A DNA stretch of 28,419 bases from a virus, in the IMG/VR virus record IMGVR_UViG_3300032083_003424, positions 1-28,419 of that record; one strand, given 5' to 3'. Both the position numbers and the translations under genes were made by a program. The notes beneath the pieces were generated by a model that was not told the origin of the DNA, did not search any database, and worked only from the letters and a program-made list of their open reading frames with translations. This document shows positions 21,498 to 28,419 of the stretch, piece by piece; the first letter of the stretch is position 1, and every line of letters begins with the position of its first letter.

Positions 21498-23959
21498 GAT
21501 ATTACTAAAGCTCCTATGTATCGTTCTAAAGCGTGTTCAAATTGCAAATCCGGAATACCTTTTAATTTATATTTGCTATAAAGTTGCATAAAGTTAAAAC
21601 AAGTACCGTCTTTAATGAATTTTTGACTAGAAAAATCTATAGGACTGTTTAGGGATTGATTACTATATTCTTGCATATACCTATTAAAGATAGCGTCATC
21701 TTTCATACATTCTATCCAAAAAGTATCATGTTTTTTAATGCTTGTTAATTGTTTTACTATTTTATCATAATCATCTACCAATGGTTTTAAATTAGATAGT
21801 TTTGATATAAAAGTAGTGCCTTGAATATACTTAAATTGTTTTTTGTGTAGGTTGTGAAAAATATCAGGTTCATTCTCCATTATTTTTCTATTTAAATCAT
21901 CTGAGAGACAGTCTGTAGTAAATCTAGATGCTGTTAAAGTATCGTATTTATGTACGTCATTTATATAGAATATAGAGTGTAATATATTTTTCCAAGATTG
22001 ATTATTTTTATTATGTATATAGGCTATTTGGGTATTTGTGTTTATAGTTGTGCTTGATGACTCATAGATATACTTTAACCCCTCTAAAAGACCTCCTATA
22101 TCATATCCACAATTCTTTCTAAATATAACATATCCAAATTTCTTTAAATTTAGTATACTTTTCTCTAAATAGTTTTTAATATTAGGCCCAAAAACATTTA
22201 CGTCATCACTACTTATGCAAATCACTGGAACAAAATTACATTTTTGTTGTTGACGCACAATAAATTGATTTATTATATTTATGTAATAATCTATTTCAGT
22301 TTTAGATATATTATTAATATACAAAGATAAGATTATAAAATCTTTTTTAGTATTCCTAGAGGGATTGAACATAATCGGTTGGCTATAATTATCATTAATA
22401 TATTTTGTATTTTTTTGCGTTAGATTAGGTAACACATTAATTGATAATTCTTGAAATTCTTTACGTATATCCTCATTGGTTTGTCCTTTTAAAATAAAAT
22501 ATGATTCTAGCTTATTGGTGTCGTGCGATGTGTGTATATTATTTTCTATAACTATTATTTTTTTATTTAATAATAAAGCTTCTAATACAACTATAGGGCA
22601 AGGGTCACTAAGACTAGTTAATATAAAGTAATCTAATCTCTTAATATATTTGTAAGGATTGTCTGTATTAGGAACCCATAAGAAATTTGAGGGGATAGAT
22701 GTATCATCATTTGGGTATAAAATTTGTAATTTTTCTTCAATTTTTTTACCGCCAATCCAAACAAAAATGTATTGCGGATTATCCCTAGCTAATTGCAATA
22801 ATAGAATAGGATTTTTTCTTAAAGATAAATCTCCACACATGCCTATGACAGGCTTATCTTTATCTTCTATAATCAAATCACAACCCTCATCAGCTTTTCC
22901 TTGTATTATATTTTGCTTTGTAGTTGGTATAAATGGAGGATCAATTCTAATTTCTTTAAGATTAGGTTTATGCTTTAGAAATTCTTGTTTAATTTTTTCA
23001 GAGACAACTGAGATTGACTGAATGTTATCTATAGATTGTGTGTCTTGATGTCGACTCTGCATAGGTTTAGCGAAATCTTCATATGTTTCGTGTAAATGCA
23101 CTATGGTTTTATTATGCCAATAATTAAATTTATGTAAGTTATATAAATAATAATTTATTGAGTTGGAATATATCAATACAGGCTGAGTAGTTTCAAATAT
23201 TTTTTTGAGTGATTCTATTTCGTTGTAGTGGTATAGTTTTGCTGGGTGGTTCGGTAAAATATTATTAGGAAATGGTTCCACTATGTATATATTTTTGTAT
23301 ATATCACTATCGTATAAATAATCATAAAGATCATACAGATAAATGGGTGCTCCAGTAAGAGAGATATCATGATTAATTAGCAGTATACTATTCTTATTAA
23401 TATGGCTATGTGAAATATTATCTTTTTGTTGATATATTTCATCATAAGACATGCCCGTATAATATGTTCTATTTTCGTTTTGCCCGTGAGATATAAAATG
23501 CATACTAGCTTGAGCATTACTCATAGCGGATAGATCAGGATTGTATAGCTTGTAAAGTCTAGCATCAAAATCAATAGGTAATAAATCTGATAGTTTTGTT
23601 GAATAAGCTCTGCGTTCTTGTTTACCATATTCAATATAATGAAGCTTAGCTAATAATTCTGTATTTATATTTTCTTTAGATAAGTCTGGATTTAAAGATA
23701 AGTATTTGTGCCAATTGAAATCTTTAGGAACAAGAGTGTTAACATAATCTAATTTCATCTCAGGTTTTTTATTTATATTTTCAGTATGTATGTTCGAGTA
23801 TTGTCTACCTTCATATCTGCCATATTTAAGAAAGTGAGCTATTAGATGGTGTTCTTCTACGAAACCTAATCGCTCTAAATCGGAATTTAATTTTTTATAA
23901 ACCCTCCAATCAAAATCAGCTGGAAGATTTGCTCTGTCTTCATCTGTTATCTTAGACAT
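21494..23959 (-). CDS. Modular glycosyltransferase: three repeats, GT4 and RgpF-like domains
   Basis: This 821-residue protein has three regions. Residues 12-167 hold three copies of a 42-45-residue repeat with the pattern 'lP.DFdw..Y..lNpDL...', then 'HyieyGr.E.R.Y'. Residues 190-530 are a GT4-like domain (ILLINHDISLTGAPIYLYDLY, VIGMCGDLSLRKNP, and SDPCPIVVLEA, where the first acid of EX7E is replaced). Residues 540-821 resemble the rhamnan-synthesis RgpF family, with KNCGYDIGGLLEGL (615-628), YIHNKNNQSW (647-656) and a final FEHALERYIG. It probably builds a polysaccharide or decorates a phage structure. It overlaps the epimerase and sulfotransferase genes. Both catalytic domains look divergent, so activity is not certain. 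Confidence 0.85.
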   Translation of the reverse strand: MSKITDEDRANLPADFDWRVYKKLNSDLERLGFVEEHHLIAHFLKYGRYEGRQYSNIHTENINKKPEMKLDYVNTLVPKDFNWHKYLSLNPDLSKENINTELLAKLHYIEYGKQERRAYSTKLSDLLPIDFDARLYKLYNPDLSAMSNAQASMHFISHGQNENRTYYTGMSYDEIYQQKDNISHSHINKNSILLINHDISLTGAPIYLYDLYDYLYDSDIYKNIYIVEPFPNNILPNHPAKLYHYNEIESLKKIFETTQPVLIYSNSINYYLYNLHKFNYWHNKTIVHLHETYEDFAKPMQSRHQDTQSIDNIQSISVVSEKIKQEFLKHKPNLKEIRIDPPFIPTTKQNIIQGKADEGCDLIIEDKDKPVIGMCGDLSLRKNPILLLQLARDNPQYIFVWIGGKKIEEKLQILYPNDDTSIPSNFLWVPNTDNPYKYIKRLDYFILTSLSDPCPIVVLEALLLNKKIIVIENNIHTSHDTNKLESYFILKGQTNEDIRKEFQELSINVLPNLTQKNTKYINDNYSQPIMFNPSRNTKKDFIILSLYINNISKTEIDYYINIINQFIVRQQQKCNFVPVICISSDDVNVFGPNIKNYLEKSILNLKKFGYVIFRKNCGYDIGGLLEGLKYIYESSSTTINTNTQIAYIHNKNNQSWKNILHSIFYINDVHKYDTLTASRFTTDCLSDDLNRKIMENEPDIFHNLHKKQFKYIQGTTFISKLSNLKPLVDDYDKIVKQLTSIKKHDTFWIECMKDDAIFNRYMQEYSNQSLNSPIDFSSQKFIKDGTCFNFMQLYSKYKLKGIPDLQFEHALERYIGALVIS

Positions 23960-24449
23960 TATTTAAACAACTACCTTTGTCTTTATTAGATATAATTTCT
24001 GGATTTATTGGCCATTTAATATCAAAATCTTTATAACAAAACGCCTCATCTGTATTAGGATTGTATATATCTCCCTGCTGGTATAATACTACACTATCAA
24101 CAGTTGCAAGAAAAGCATGACCACAAAAACTAGGGATATAAATACTATTTAGTTTTTTTGCATCTAATACCATACCAAAATATTGTCTGTATGTAGGACT
24201 GTCGGTTCTGAGATCTACACAAACATCATAGATTTGACCTTGAACACAGGTAACATATTTTGCATAAGGAGCCCTATGTATACCTCTTAAAACGCCTCTT
24301 TTTGAAAAACTATAGTTAACCTGAGCTATTTTAAATGAGTCTTTAATATGGGGATTTTTAAAAATTTCCGAAACAACACCCCTACTATCTAGATGTATAT
24401 CAGGTTTTACCCAATAGCAATATGGTATATGTGTTTTATTAATTTTCAT
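23952..24449 (-). CDS. rfbC: dTDP-4-dehydrorhamnose 3,5-epimerase-like protein
   Basis: This 165-residue cupin matches RmlC: DSRGVVSEIFKN, SKRGVLRGIHR (catalytic-type H58), VCVDLRTDSPTY, SIYIPSFCGHAFLA (H111) and YQQGDIYNPNTDEAF. RmlC epimerises the 4-keto-6-deoxy sugar made by RmlB. The substrate could be another dTDP-hexose, since related sugar isomerases share the fold. It directly follows the RmlB-like gene (11-base overlap). No RmlA or RmlD gene is in the window, so the host or distant phage genes would have to supply them. Confidence 0.85.
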   Translation of the reverse strand: MKINKTHIPYCYWVKPDIHLDSRGVVSEIFKNPHIKDSFKIAQVNYSFSKRGVLRGIHRAPYAKYVTCVQGQIYDVCVDLRTDSPTYRQYFGMVLDAKKLNSIYIPSFCGHAFLATVDSVVLYQQGDIYNPNTDEAFCYKDFDIKWPINPEIISNKDKGSCLNNV

Positions 24450-25431
24450 TCAGCATCCAATCGATAGTTTTCTGTAATGATTGATTAAAATCTATAGGCT
24501 GTTTCCATCCCATATTTTGTAATTTAGACCCATCTAGACTATATCTCCTATCATGACCCGGTCTGCTTTTATTGAGATCTACATATTCTAATCTAGCAGG
24601 CTTATTCATTATTCTAGCTATTTCTTTTACCATGTCGTCATTATACATTTCTCTATCACCGACCACATTATAATGCTCCCCAGGTTTACCGTTTTTGAGC
24701 AAAAACAGAGTTGCATTCGCAGCATTTCTAGCATGTAACCAATGTCTTTGTCCAACATACTCTACATTACCATGATTGTCTAGTTGGGCGTGAATCTTAA
24801 CTGGTTGATTTTTATGAATTAAATCTATAGCTAAAGCTATAAACTTTTCTTTGTGTTGCCTCTCTCCAAAAAGATTCATAGTATACGTATGTATAATTGG
24901 TAAATTATATGTATTGTGATAAGCAATACCAGCAGCACCAGCTCCTGCTTTACTTGCGCTATAAGGATTAGAAGGTCTCCATCTATCGTCTTCTTTAAAA
25001 TCATAACCATCTGGAGCAGGACCAAACACTTCGTCTGTTAAATAATTTATAAACAAAGCTTTAGGAGAATATTTTCTATACCATTCTAATAAGTTTAATG
25101 TTCCCATAACATTATCTTCAAAAAATTGTTTCGGATAATCGATACTTCTCGTAACATGACTATTAGCTGCTATATGCGCTACATAATCTACCTCTCCTAT
25201 ACTTTCTATAATATGAGGAGGAAAATCAAATTTAAGATCGTGATAAATTATTTTTATTCTTTCTGCATATTTTTGTACATGTAGACTATCTACTATTCTT
25301 CGCATATCCCCAACGTAAGTTAACCTACACAGGGCGATAATCTCCCAATCGGTATTGATCAAAGTTTCTTCTACAAAATGAGAACCTAAAAAACCAGCAG
25401 CTCCAGTTATTAGGATTTTCTTTTTTGTCAT
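24439..25431 (-). CDS. rfbB: dTDP-glucose 4,6-dehydratase-like protein
   Basis: This 330-residue short-chain dehydrogenase/reductase starts ILITGAAGFLGSHFVE (NAD-binding GxxGxxG). It has AAxSHVxRS, the catalytic Thr-Asp-Glu in NYLTDEVFGP, YSASKAG (YxxxK) and the RmlB-typical RPGHDRRYSLD near the C-terminus. It would convert dTDP-glucose to dTDP-4-keto-6-deoxyglucose, an activated precursor for deoxy sugars. It overlaps both neighbours (ATGA with the gene before, 11 bases with the epimerase). A related NDP-sugar substrate cannot be excluded. Confidence 0.9.
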   Translation of the reverse strand: MTKKKILITGAAGFLGSHFVEETLINTDWEIIALCRLTYVGDMRRIVDSLHVQKYAERIKIIYHDLKFDFPPHIIESIGEVDYVAHIAANSHVTRSIDYPKQFFEDNVMGTLNLLEWYRKYSPKALFINYLTDEVFGPAPDGYDFKEDDRWRPSNPYSASKAGAGAAGIAYHNTYNLPIIHTYTMNLFGERQHKEKFIALAIDLIHKNQPVKIHAQLDNHGNVEYVGQRHWLHARNAANATLFLLKNGKPGEHYNVVGDREMYNDDMVKEIARIMNKPARLEYVDLNKSRPGHDRRYSLDGSKLQNMGWKQPIDFNQSLQKTIDWMLNEN

Positions 25432-27029
25432 ATGTACAGCACCTTCTGTTTAAGGTTATGAGGTAAAACTCCCGATAAAATTCTTTCCCAGCTATGAGTA
25501 TAGGTTGGGTCGTGATTCTTGAAATAACCAGATTCTAAATTTTGATATTCAGATAAAATAGAAATGTTTAGATCCTCTAAAACATTTACAAAAAAATTAT
25601 ATTTAGCTAAAAACATTGTACCTGCAATAAAATATGTATTATCAGAACTTAATTTATATTTAGAACAGATCTCGGATAGTATCGGTTCATTTATTTGATC
25701 CATTTGCATCTTGTAATTATTAAGACCTACCATACAAGCTTCATTTTCATTCTCTATCATAGTAATATTGTGTAGTAGATTGTCAACCAAGCCCATGAAA
25801 ACCATTCTACGAAAACCATGATTTGTTTTAGTATGCAGTTTTAATATATAATCATATTCGTCTTTTTTGTGGTGGTTGTGAAGACATTGCATGAATGGGC
25901 CTATATCCGCTCCTTTGTTAGGTACTATGTACGGTTTAATATTTAATGATTCAATATTATCGTCCGATGTAATAAAGAAGTCTACATCAATAAATGTATA
26001 ACTTTGTAATTTGTTTATTACAGCTTTTATATCTTCTATATGTTTATCAGAAGTATTACCAAGATGTATACAACATAGCAATTTTCTAATACTATCAGGA
26101 ACTTTATTACTAATTTTATTAAAATCATAAACTTGAGAGTTTAATATAGGTATCTTATGGTGGTCTGTTAGTATCTTATGTTGTAAAATATTATAAGTAA
26201 ATAATTCTTTCCAAAATATTTCTTTTTCGGTAGAAATATAAAAAAAATAACCAATATCAATATTGTTTTCGATACAAAACTTTGTTATATAATATTCAGA
26301 ATTATGTCTATTTAAATTTATAATATTAATTATTTTTGAAAATAATGTCTTTTTAAAAATAAAAAAATTATTGTTTAGACCGTAAAAAGGTTTATTATTC
26401 ATCATGATAGAATATTTATCATGAATGGAGAAAATATTATATTTAGAATTTAGGTATGTTTGTAAGAATTTATCAATATTTTGATATACCACATTGGTGT
26501 TATCTGCATATAGTATATCCTCAAAAGATTTAGCTTTAATAATATCAATAGTGCTTTTTAAAGAAAATGTATTTTTATAATATTCTCTTATTTTCCTATA
26601 ATATTTTGAATTAATTTCACCATATATAACAATAAATATGTTTTCTATTGGTATGCTTTGAGAAATATTAGATAAAGATAATAATGCTGTATCTGTAGAT
26701 AAATCCGAATCTAAATAACAATAATACACACAAGCCGTATTACTTGTTTTATAAAAATGTTTTATGTCTATGTGAGGACTTTCAAACCACTTTTTATATT
26801 GTGCTCGATTTTCTAGATAATATTGAAGACTATCATCTTTGGTCTTAATGAACGAGGTGTCTGATAAAACCCAATTTAATTTGCTAAAAAATAAACCATA
26901 ATCAAAATTATCGTCTAAGATGCAGGGGTGTGTAAATCTACCGTCGTGTATGCAATCTTCTTGAAATTGTTTAAAGTTAGATGCACAACCATAATATTCA
27001 TTATAGAATGCAGTATCAAAAGTTTCCAT
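25428..27029 (-). CDS. RgpF-like glycan protein
   Basis: This 533-residue protein has an RgpF-like C-terminal region: a strand (LLCCIHLGN, near 317), VDFFITSDDN, NKGADIGPFMQCL (371-383), YDYILKLHTKTN (392-403) and a final THSWERILSG. RgpF-type proteins take part in making rhamnose-containing polysaccharides. Residues 100-300 seem to be a second glycosyltransferase-like fold without a clear motif. The N-terminus (near 37-84) has a weak copy of the repeat seen in the 821-residue protein (FDYGLFFSKLNWVLSD, later YYLEN). It begins the right-hand glycan block, after a 107-base gap that has TATAAT-like boxes but no good -35 partner. Confidence 0.75.
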   Translation of the reverse strand: METFDTAFYNEYYGCASNFKQFQEDCIHDGRFTHPCILDDNFDYGLFFSKLNWVLSDTSFIKTKDDSLQYYLENRAQYKKWFESPHIDIKHFYKTSNTACVYYCYLDSDLSTDTALLSLSNISQSIPIENIFIVIYGEINSKYYRKIREYYKNTFSLKSTIDIIKAKSFEDILYADNTNVVYQNIDKFLQTYLNSKYNIFSIHDKYSIMMNNKPFYGLNNNFFIFKKTLFSKIINIINLNRHNSEYYITKFCIENNIDIGYFFYISTEKEIFWKELFTYNILQHKILTDHHKIPILNSQVYDFNKISNKVPDSIRKLLCCIHLGNTSDKHIEDIKAVINKLQSYTFIDVDFFITSDDNIESLNIKPYIVPNKGADIGPFMQCLHNHHKKDEYDYILKLHTKTNHGFRRMVFMGLVDNLLHNITMIENENEACMVGLNNYKMQMDQINEPILSEICSKYKLSSDNTYFIAGTMFLAKYNFFVNVLEDLNISILSEYQNLESGYFKNHDPTYTHSWERILSGVLPHNLKQKVLYI

Positions 27030-27136
27030 TTATGCTCTAATTATAGCTATCGATATTTGGTTATGACTGCTTTAATTATAGTTGTATTTATGTAAAAACC
27101 TATTGAAAACTATATCTATTTAGCTATGTTTCTTAA

Positions 27137-27385
27137 CTATTTACTCATTAGTTTATTATATAATAATAACGAAACACAAGCGCCGCCAACGCCAGCAAAT
27201 ATTCCTGCTGGCTCTATGGCGGAATATGAGCCTAGTAAGTATAGTCCAGCCCCACCCATATAAGAACCAGCCACTCCTAATGCTATAGTTTTAACAAAAC
27301 CGAAGTTTTCTTCTCCAGGAATTATAGCCTTAGTTATAGAACCTACAAAAATACCATAAACACACCAGGTTAATATACTAATCAT
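27137..27385 (-). CDS. GlsB/YeaQ/YmgE-family membrane protein
   Basis: This 82-residue protein is nearly all membrane: three hydrophobic, glycine-rich segments at about 3-21, 31-52 and 57-76. The order 'G.ItKaIiPGEenfGf...tialGvaGSymGG' matches the small transglycosylase-associated protein family (GlsB/YeaQ/YmgE). Family members are linked to envelope stress in bacteria, without a known enzyme activity. A strong GGAGG site lies six bases before ATG, inside the upstream gene. It is last in a set of four envelope-linked genes. Confidence 0.8.
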   Translation of the reverse strand: MISILTWCVYGIFVGSITKAIIPGEENFGFVKTIALGVAGSYMGGAGLYLLGSYSAIEPAGIFAGVGGACVSLLLYNKLMSK

Positions 27386-27761
27386 TTATTGCCTCCAGTA
27401 AAACGGATACTTCTTCGTCCGTGATAAATTCTCCTTTATTAAATATTGCTTTAGATAAAGAATTACCATATAGTTTATAGTCTTCTTTACATAACTCTCT
27501 TCTAATTATTTTTTTTAATCTGATTCTATTAAACCAGCTTTTCTTTATTGATATCTCTTGAATTTTCTTTTTATAAAAATCTAAATCATGTTTTTCAGAC
27601 TTATTACATTCTTGTATTACTCTGATACCGTTAACAAGTATAGCAATCATCATTATTATCATTATTACACTGCCAAACTTATCTGATGGCAATTCCTGAT
27701 TAGATAATATGCTTGAAGCTAAATTTTTTAATTTCTCATCTTTAATTTCATTTTGATTCAT
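27378..27761 (-). CDS. Unknown single-pass membrane protein
   Basis: This 127-residue protein has one clear membrane segment (about 29-50, SVIMIIMMIAILVNGIRVI) after a charged N-terminus, then a strongly basic part (KKSWFNRIRLKKIIRREL) and a short acidic C-terminus. No known family is recognised. The basic side suggests that the C-terminal part faces the cytoplasm. It is two bases after the secreted zinc-finger gene and overlaps the GlsB-like gene by eight bases. Confidence 0.75.
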   Translation of the reverse strand: MNQNEIKDEKLKNLASSILSNQELPSDKFGSVIMIIMMIAILVNGIRVIQECNKSEKHDLDFYKKKIQEISIKKSWFNRIRLKKIIRRELCKEDYKLYGNSLSKAIFNKGEFITDEEVSVLLEAIND

Positions 27762-27763
27762 AA

Positions 27764-28003
27764 TTATGGCTCACAATACTGACATTGAATTTTTGCTATT
27801 CCATCACCACTTATGTACCATCCTTTACCCTTGCATACGGGACAATCTTTGCGTTTATACTTCGCGTTTTGTTCTGTAGAGTCTACAGCAATTCTGCCTC
27901 CAACCATAGTAACAACACTAGTTGTGCTATAGTCATACTTTTCAGAAGACCCTCCGTAAAAAATAGCTGCCACTAAAGTACTAGCAAATAAAAGTTTATT
28001 CAT
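27764..28003 (-). CDS. Small secreted protein with half a DnaJ-type zinc finger
   Basis: This 79-residue protein begins with a short likely signal peptide (MNKLLFASTLVAAIFYGGSS). The C-terminus has CPVCKGKGW (C54, C57) and CQYC (C74, C77), the CxxCxGxG...CxxC spacing of one DnaJ-type zinc-binding unit. DnaJ normally carries four CxxCxGxG elements; here one unit stands alone and would be outside the inner membrane. It overlaps the protease stop as ATGA. The function is unknown; zinc binding or a redox or chaperone role is possible. Confidence 0.75.
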   Translation of the reverse strand: MNKLLFASTLVAAIFYGGSSEKYDYSTTSVVTMVGGRIAVDSTEQNAKYKRKDCPVCKGKGWYISGDGIAKIQCQYCEP

Positions 28004-28419
28004 AATTTACCTATTTTCTCTTTGGGTAATTTATTAAGTTCTTCTAATGTTGGAGCTTTTACACTTGGGTCTAAAGCCCATTCTATATCTTCTGATTTAG
28101 ACCATTTTTGTATTCTTCTCATAGGAACAATAAGATTAAATGTTTCACCAGCGCCACGAACTAACATCCCAATATATTCACCAGTGGTTAGGAAAACTCC
28201 ACCACCAGATGAACCGGGAAAAGCAGTTACTGTTGTTTGGTCAAATAAAATTTTAGTGCTACTATTCAGAGCAAGCATGCGACCTACCTGACTCATAATA
28301 CCTGTAGTCATGCTATTAGCTCCACTTTCACCTAATAAAGAACCCACATGAAATAAAGATGTTCCAATTGGTGGTATTTCATCGCCTAGATAAAAATTGG
28401 CCGACACATCAACAAATCC
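28000..28419 (-). CDS. Trypsin-like serine protease, N-terminus outside window
   Basis: An open frame enters from the right edge and gives 139 residues before its TGA. A GTG at 28407 is in frame, but codons before it stay open to the edge, so this is the C-terminal part of a longer protein. TAFPGSSGGGVFLTTGEYIG carries the serine nucleophile motif (GxSGG) of chymotrypsin-fold proteases, followed by LVRGAGETFNLIVPMRRI, as in HtrA/Trypsin_2-like enzymes. The His and Asp of the triad must lie outside the window. It may process phage or envelope proteins. The next gene overlaps as ATGA. Confidence 0.85.
   Translation of the reverse strand, partial: GFVDVSANFYLGDEIPPIGTSLFHVGSLLGESGANSMTTGIMSQVGRMLALNSSTKILFDQTTVTAFPGSSGGGVFLTTGEYIGMLVRGAGETFNLIVPMRRIQKWSKSEDIEWALDPSVKAPTLEELNKLPKEKIGKL

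Noticed and set aside
25762-25796. TTGACA followed after 16 bases by TACTAT inside the RgpF-like gene
   Set aside because: The -10 match is only 4 of 6, and it lies mid-gene far from any downstream start.
27030-27136. Promoter for the right-hand glycan block (two TATAAT boxes and a CATAAATA similar to T4 late promoters)
   Set aside because: No acceptable -35 box lies 15-19 bases before either TATAAT, and a single 7-of-8 match to the late motif is expected by chance in such AT-rich sequence. A promoter here is plausible but not shown.
1500-28291. Plus-strand open frames of 60-120 codons throughout the window
   Set aside because: All lie opposite well-supported minus-strand genes, have no recognisable domains and no ribosome binding sites, and look like reverse-strand shadows of AT-rich genes.

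Overview
This AT-rich window (clearly below 40% GC by eye) is part of a large tailed double-stranded DNA bacteriophage genome, or a contig of one. The reasons are a compact nucleotide-metabolism and replication block (class II ribonucleotide reductase, dCMP deaminase, dNMP kinase, DnaB-like helicase, DnaG-like primase, RecA-like recombinase, SSB, PhoH, HNH and PD-(D/E)XK nucleases), many small unknown genes in between, and almost no space between genes. Neither a host nor a phage genus can be named from the sequence. The promoters found are of the bacterial housekeeping type (TTGACA/TATAAT), and the B12-dependent reductase implies a host or environment that supplies cobalamin. Every supported gene lies on the minus strand, so transcription runs from high to low coordinates. 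Both end genes are cut by the window. No tRNA, rRNA, CRISPR array, insertion sequence or integrase was seen, and no gap exceeds about 150 bases.

Right end (28419 to 27137): a trypsin-like protease (partial), a small secreted protein with half a DnaJ-type zinc finger, a single-pass membrane protein and a GlsB/YeaQ-family membrane protein. Next comes a glycan block (27029 to 20697): an RgpF-like protein, an RmlB-like dehydratase, an RmlC-like epimerase, an 821-residue modular glycosyltransferase and a sulfotransferase.

Centre (20638 to 9452): dCMP deaminase and the reductase have separate promoters. They are followed by one long run of overlapping genes: PhoH, HNH endonuclease, an unknown, an FmdB-type zinc ribbon protein, a small HTH protein, an unknown, a RecA-like recombinase (with a near-perfect promoter inside its 3' end), a Vsr-like nuclease, an unknown, a zinc-ribbon protein with a histone-like linker, helicase, primase and dNMP kinase.

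Left part (9458 to 1): a RecB/Cas4-type nuclease that appears to start at ATT, then a bacterial-type DNA polymerase III alpha subunit split into two genes. Between the halves lie a 58-residue gene and a DEDDh proofreading exonuclease, and the four genes are joined by 4-base ATGA overlaps. The ssb gene follows as a separate unit with its own promoter and terminator. The window ends with a second glycan block: two GT4 glycosyltransferases (one with an inserted zinc ribbon), an orphan protein resembling a glycosyltransferase N-terminal region, and a methyltransferase-like protein.

The most unusual item is the split replicase. All three catalytic aspartates are in the first half; fingers, helix-hairpin-helix and OB fold are in the second. 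No intein is visible, so the active enzyme would have to assemble from two chains.
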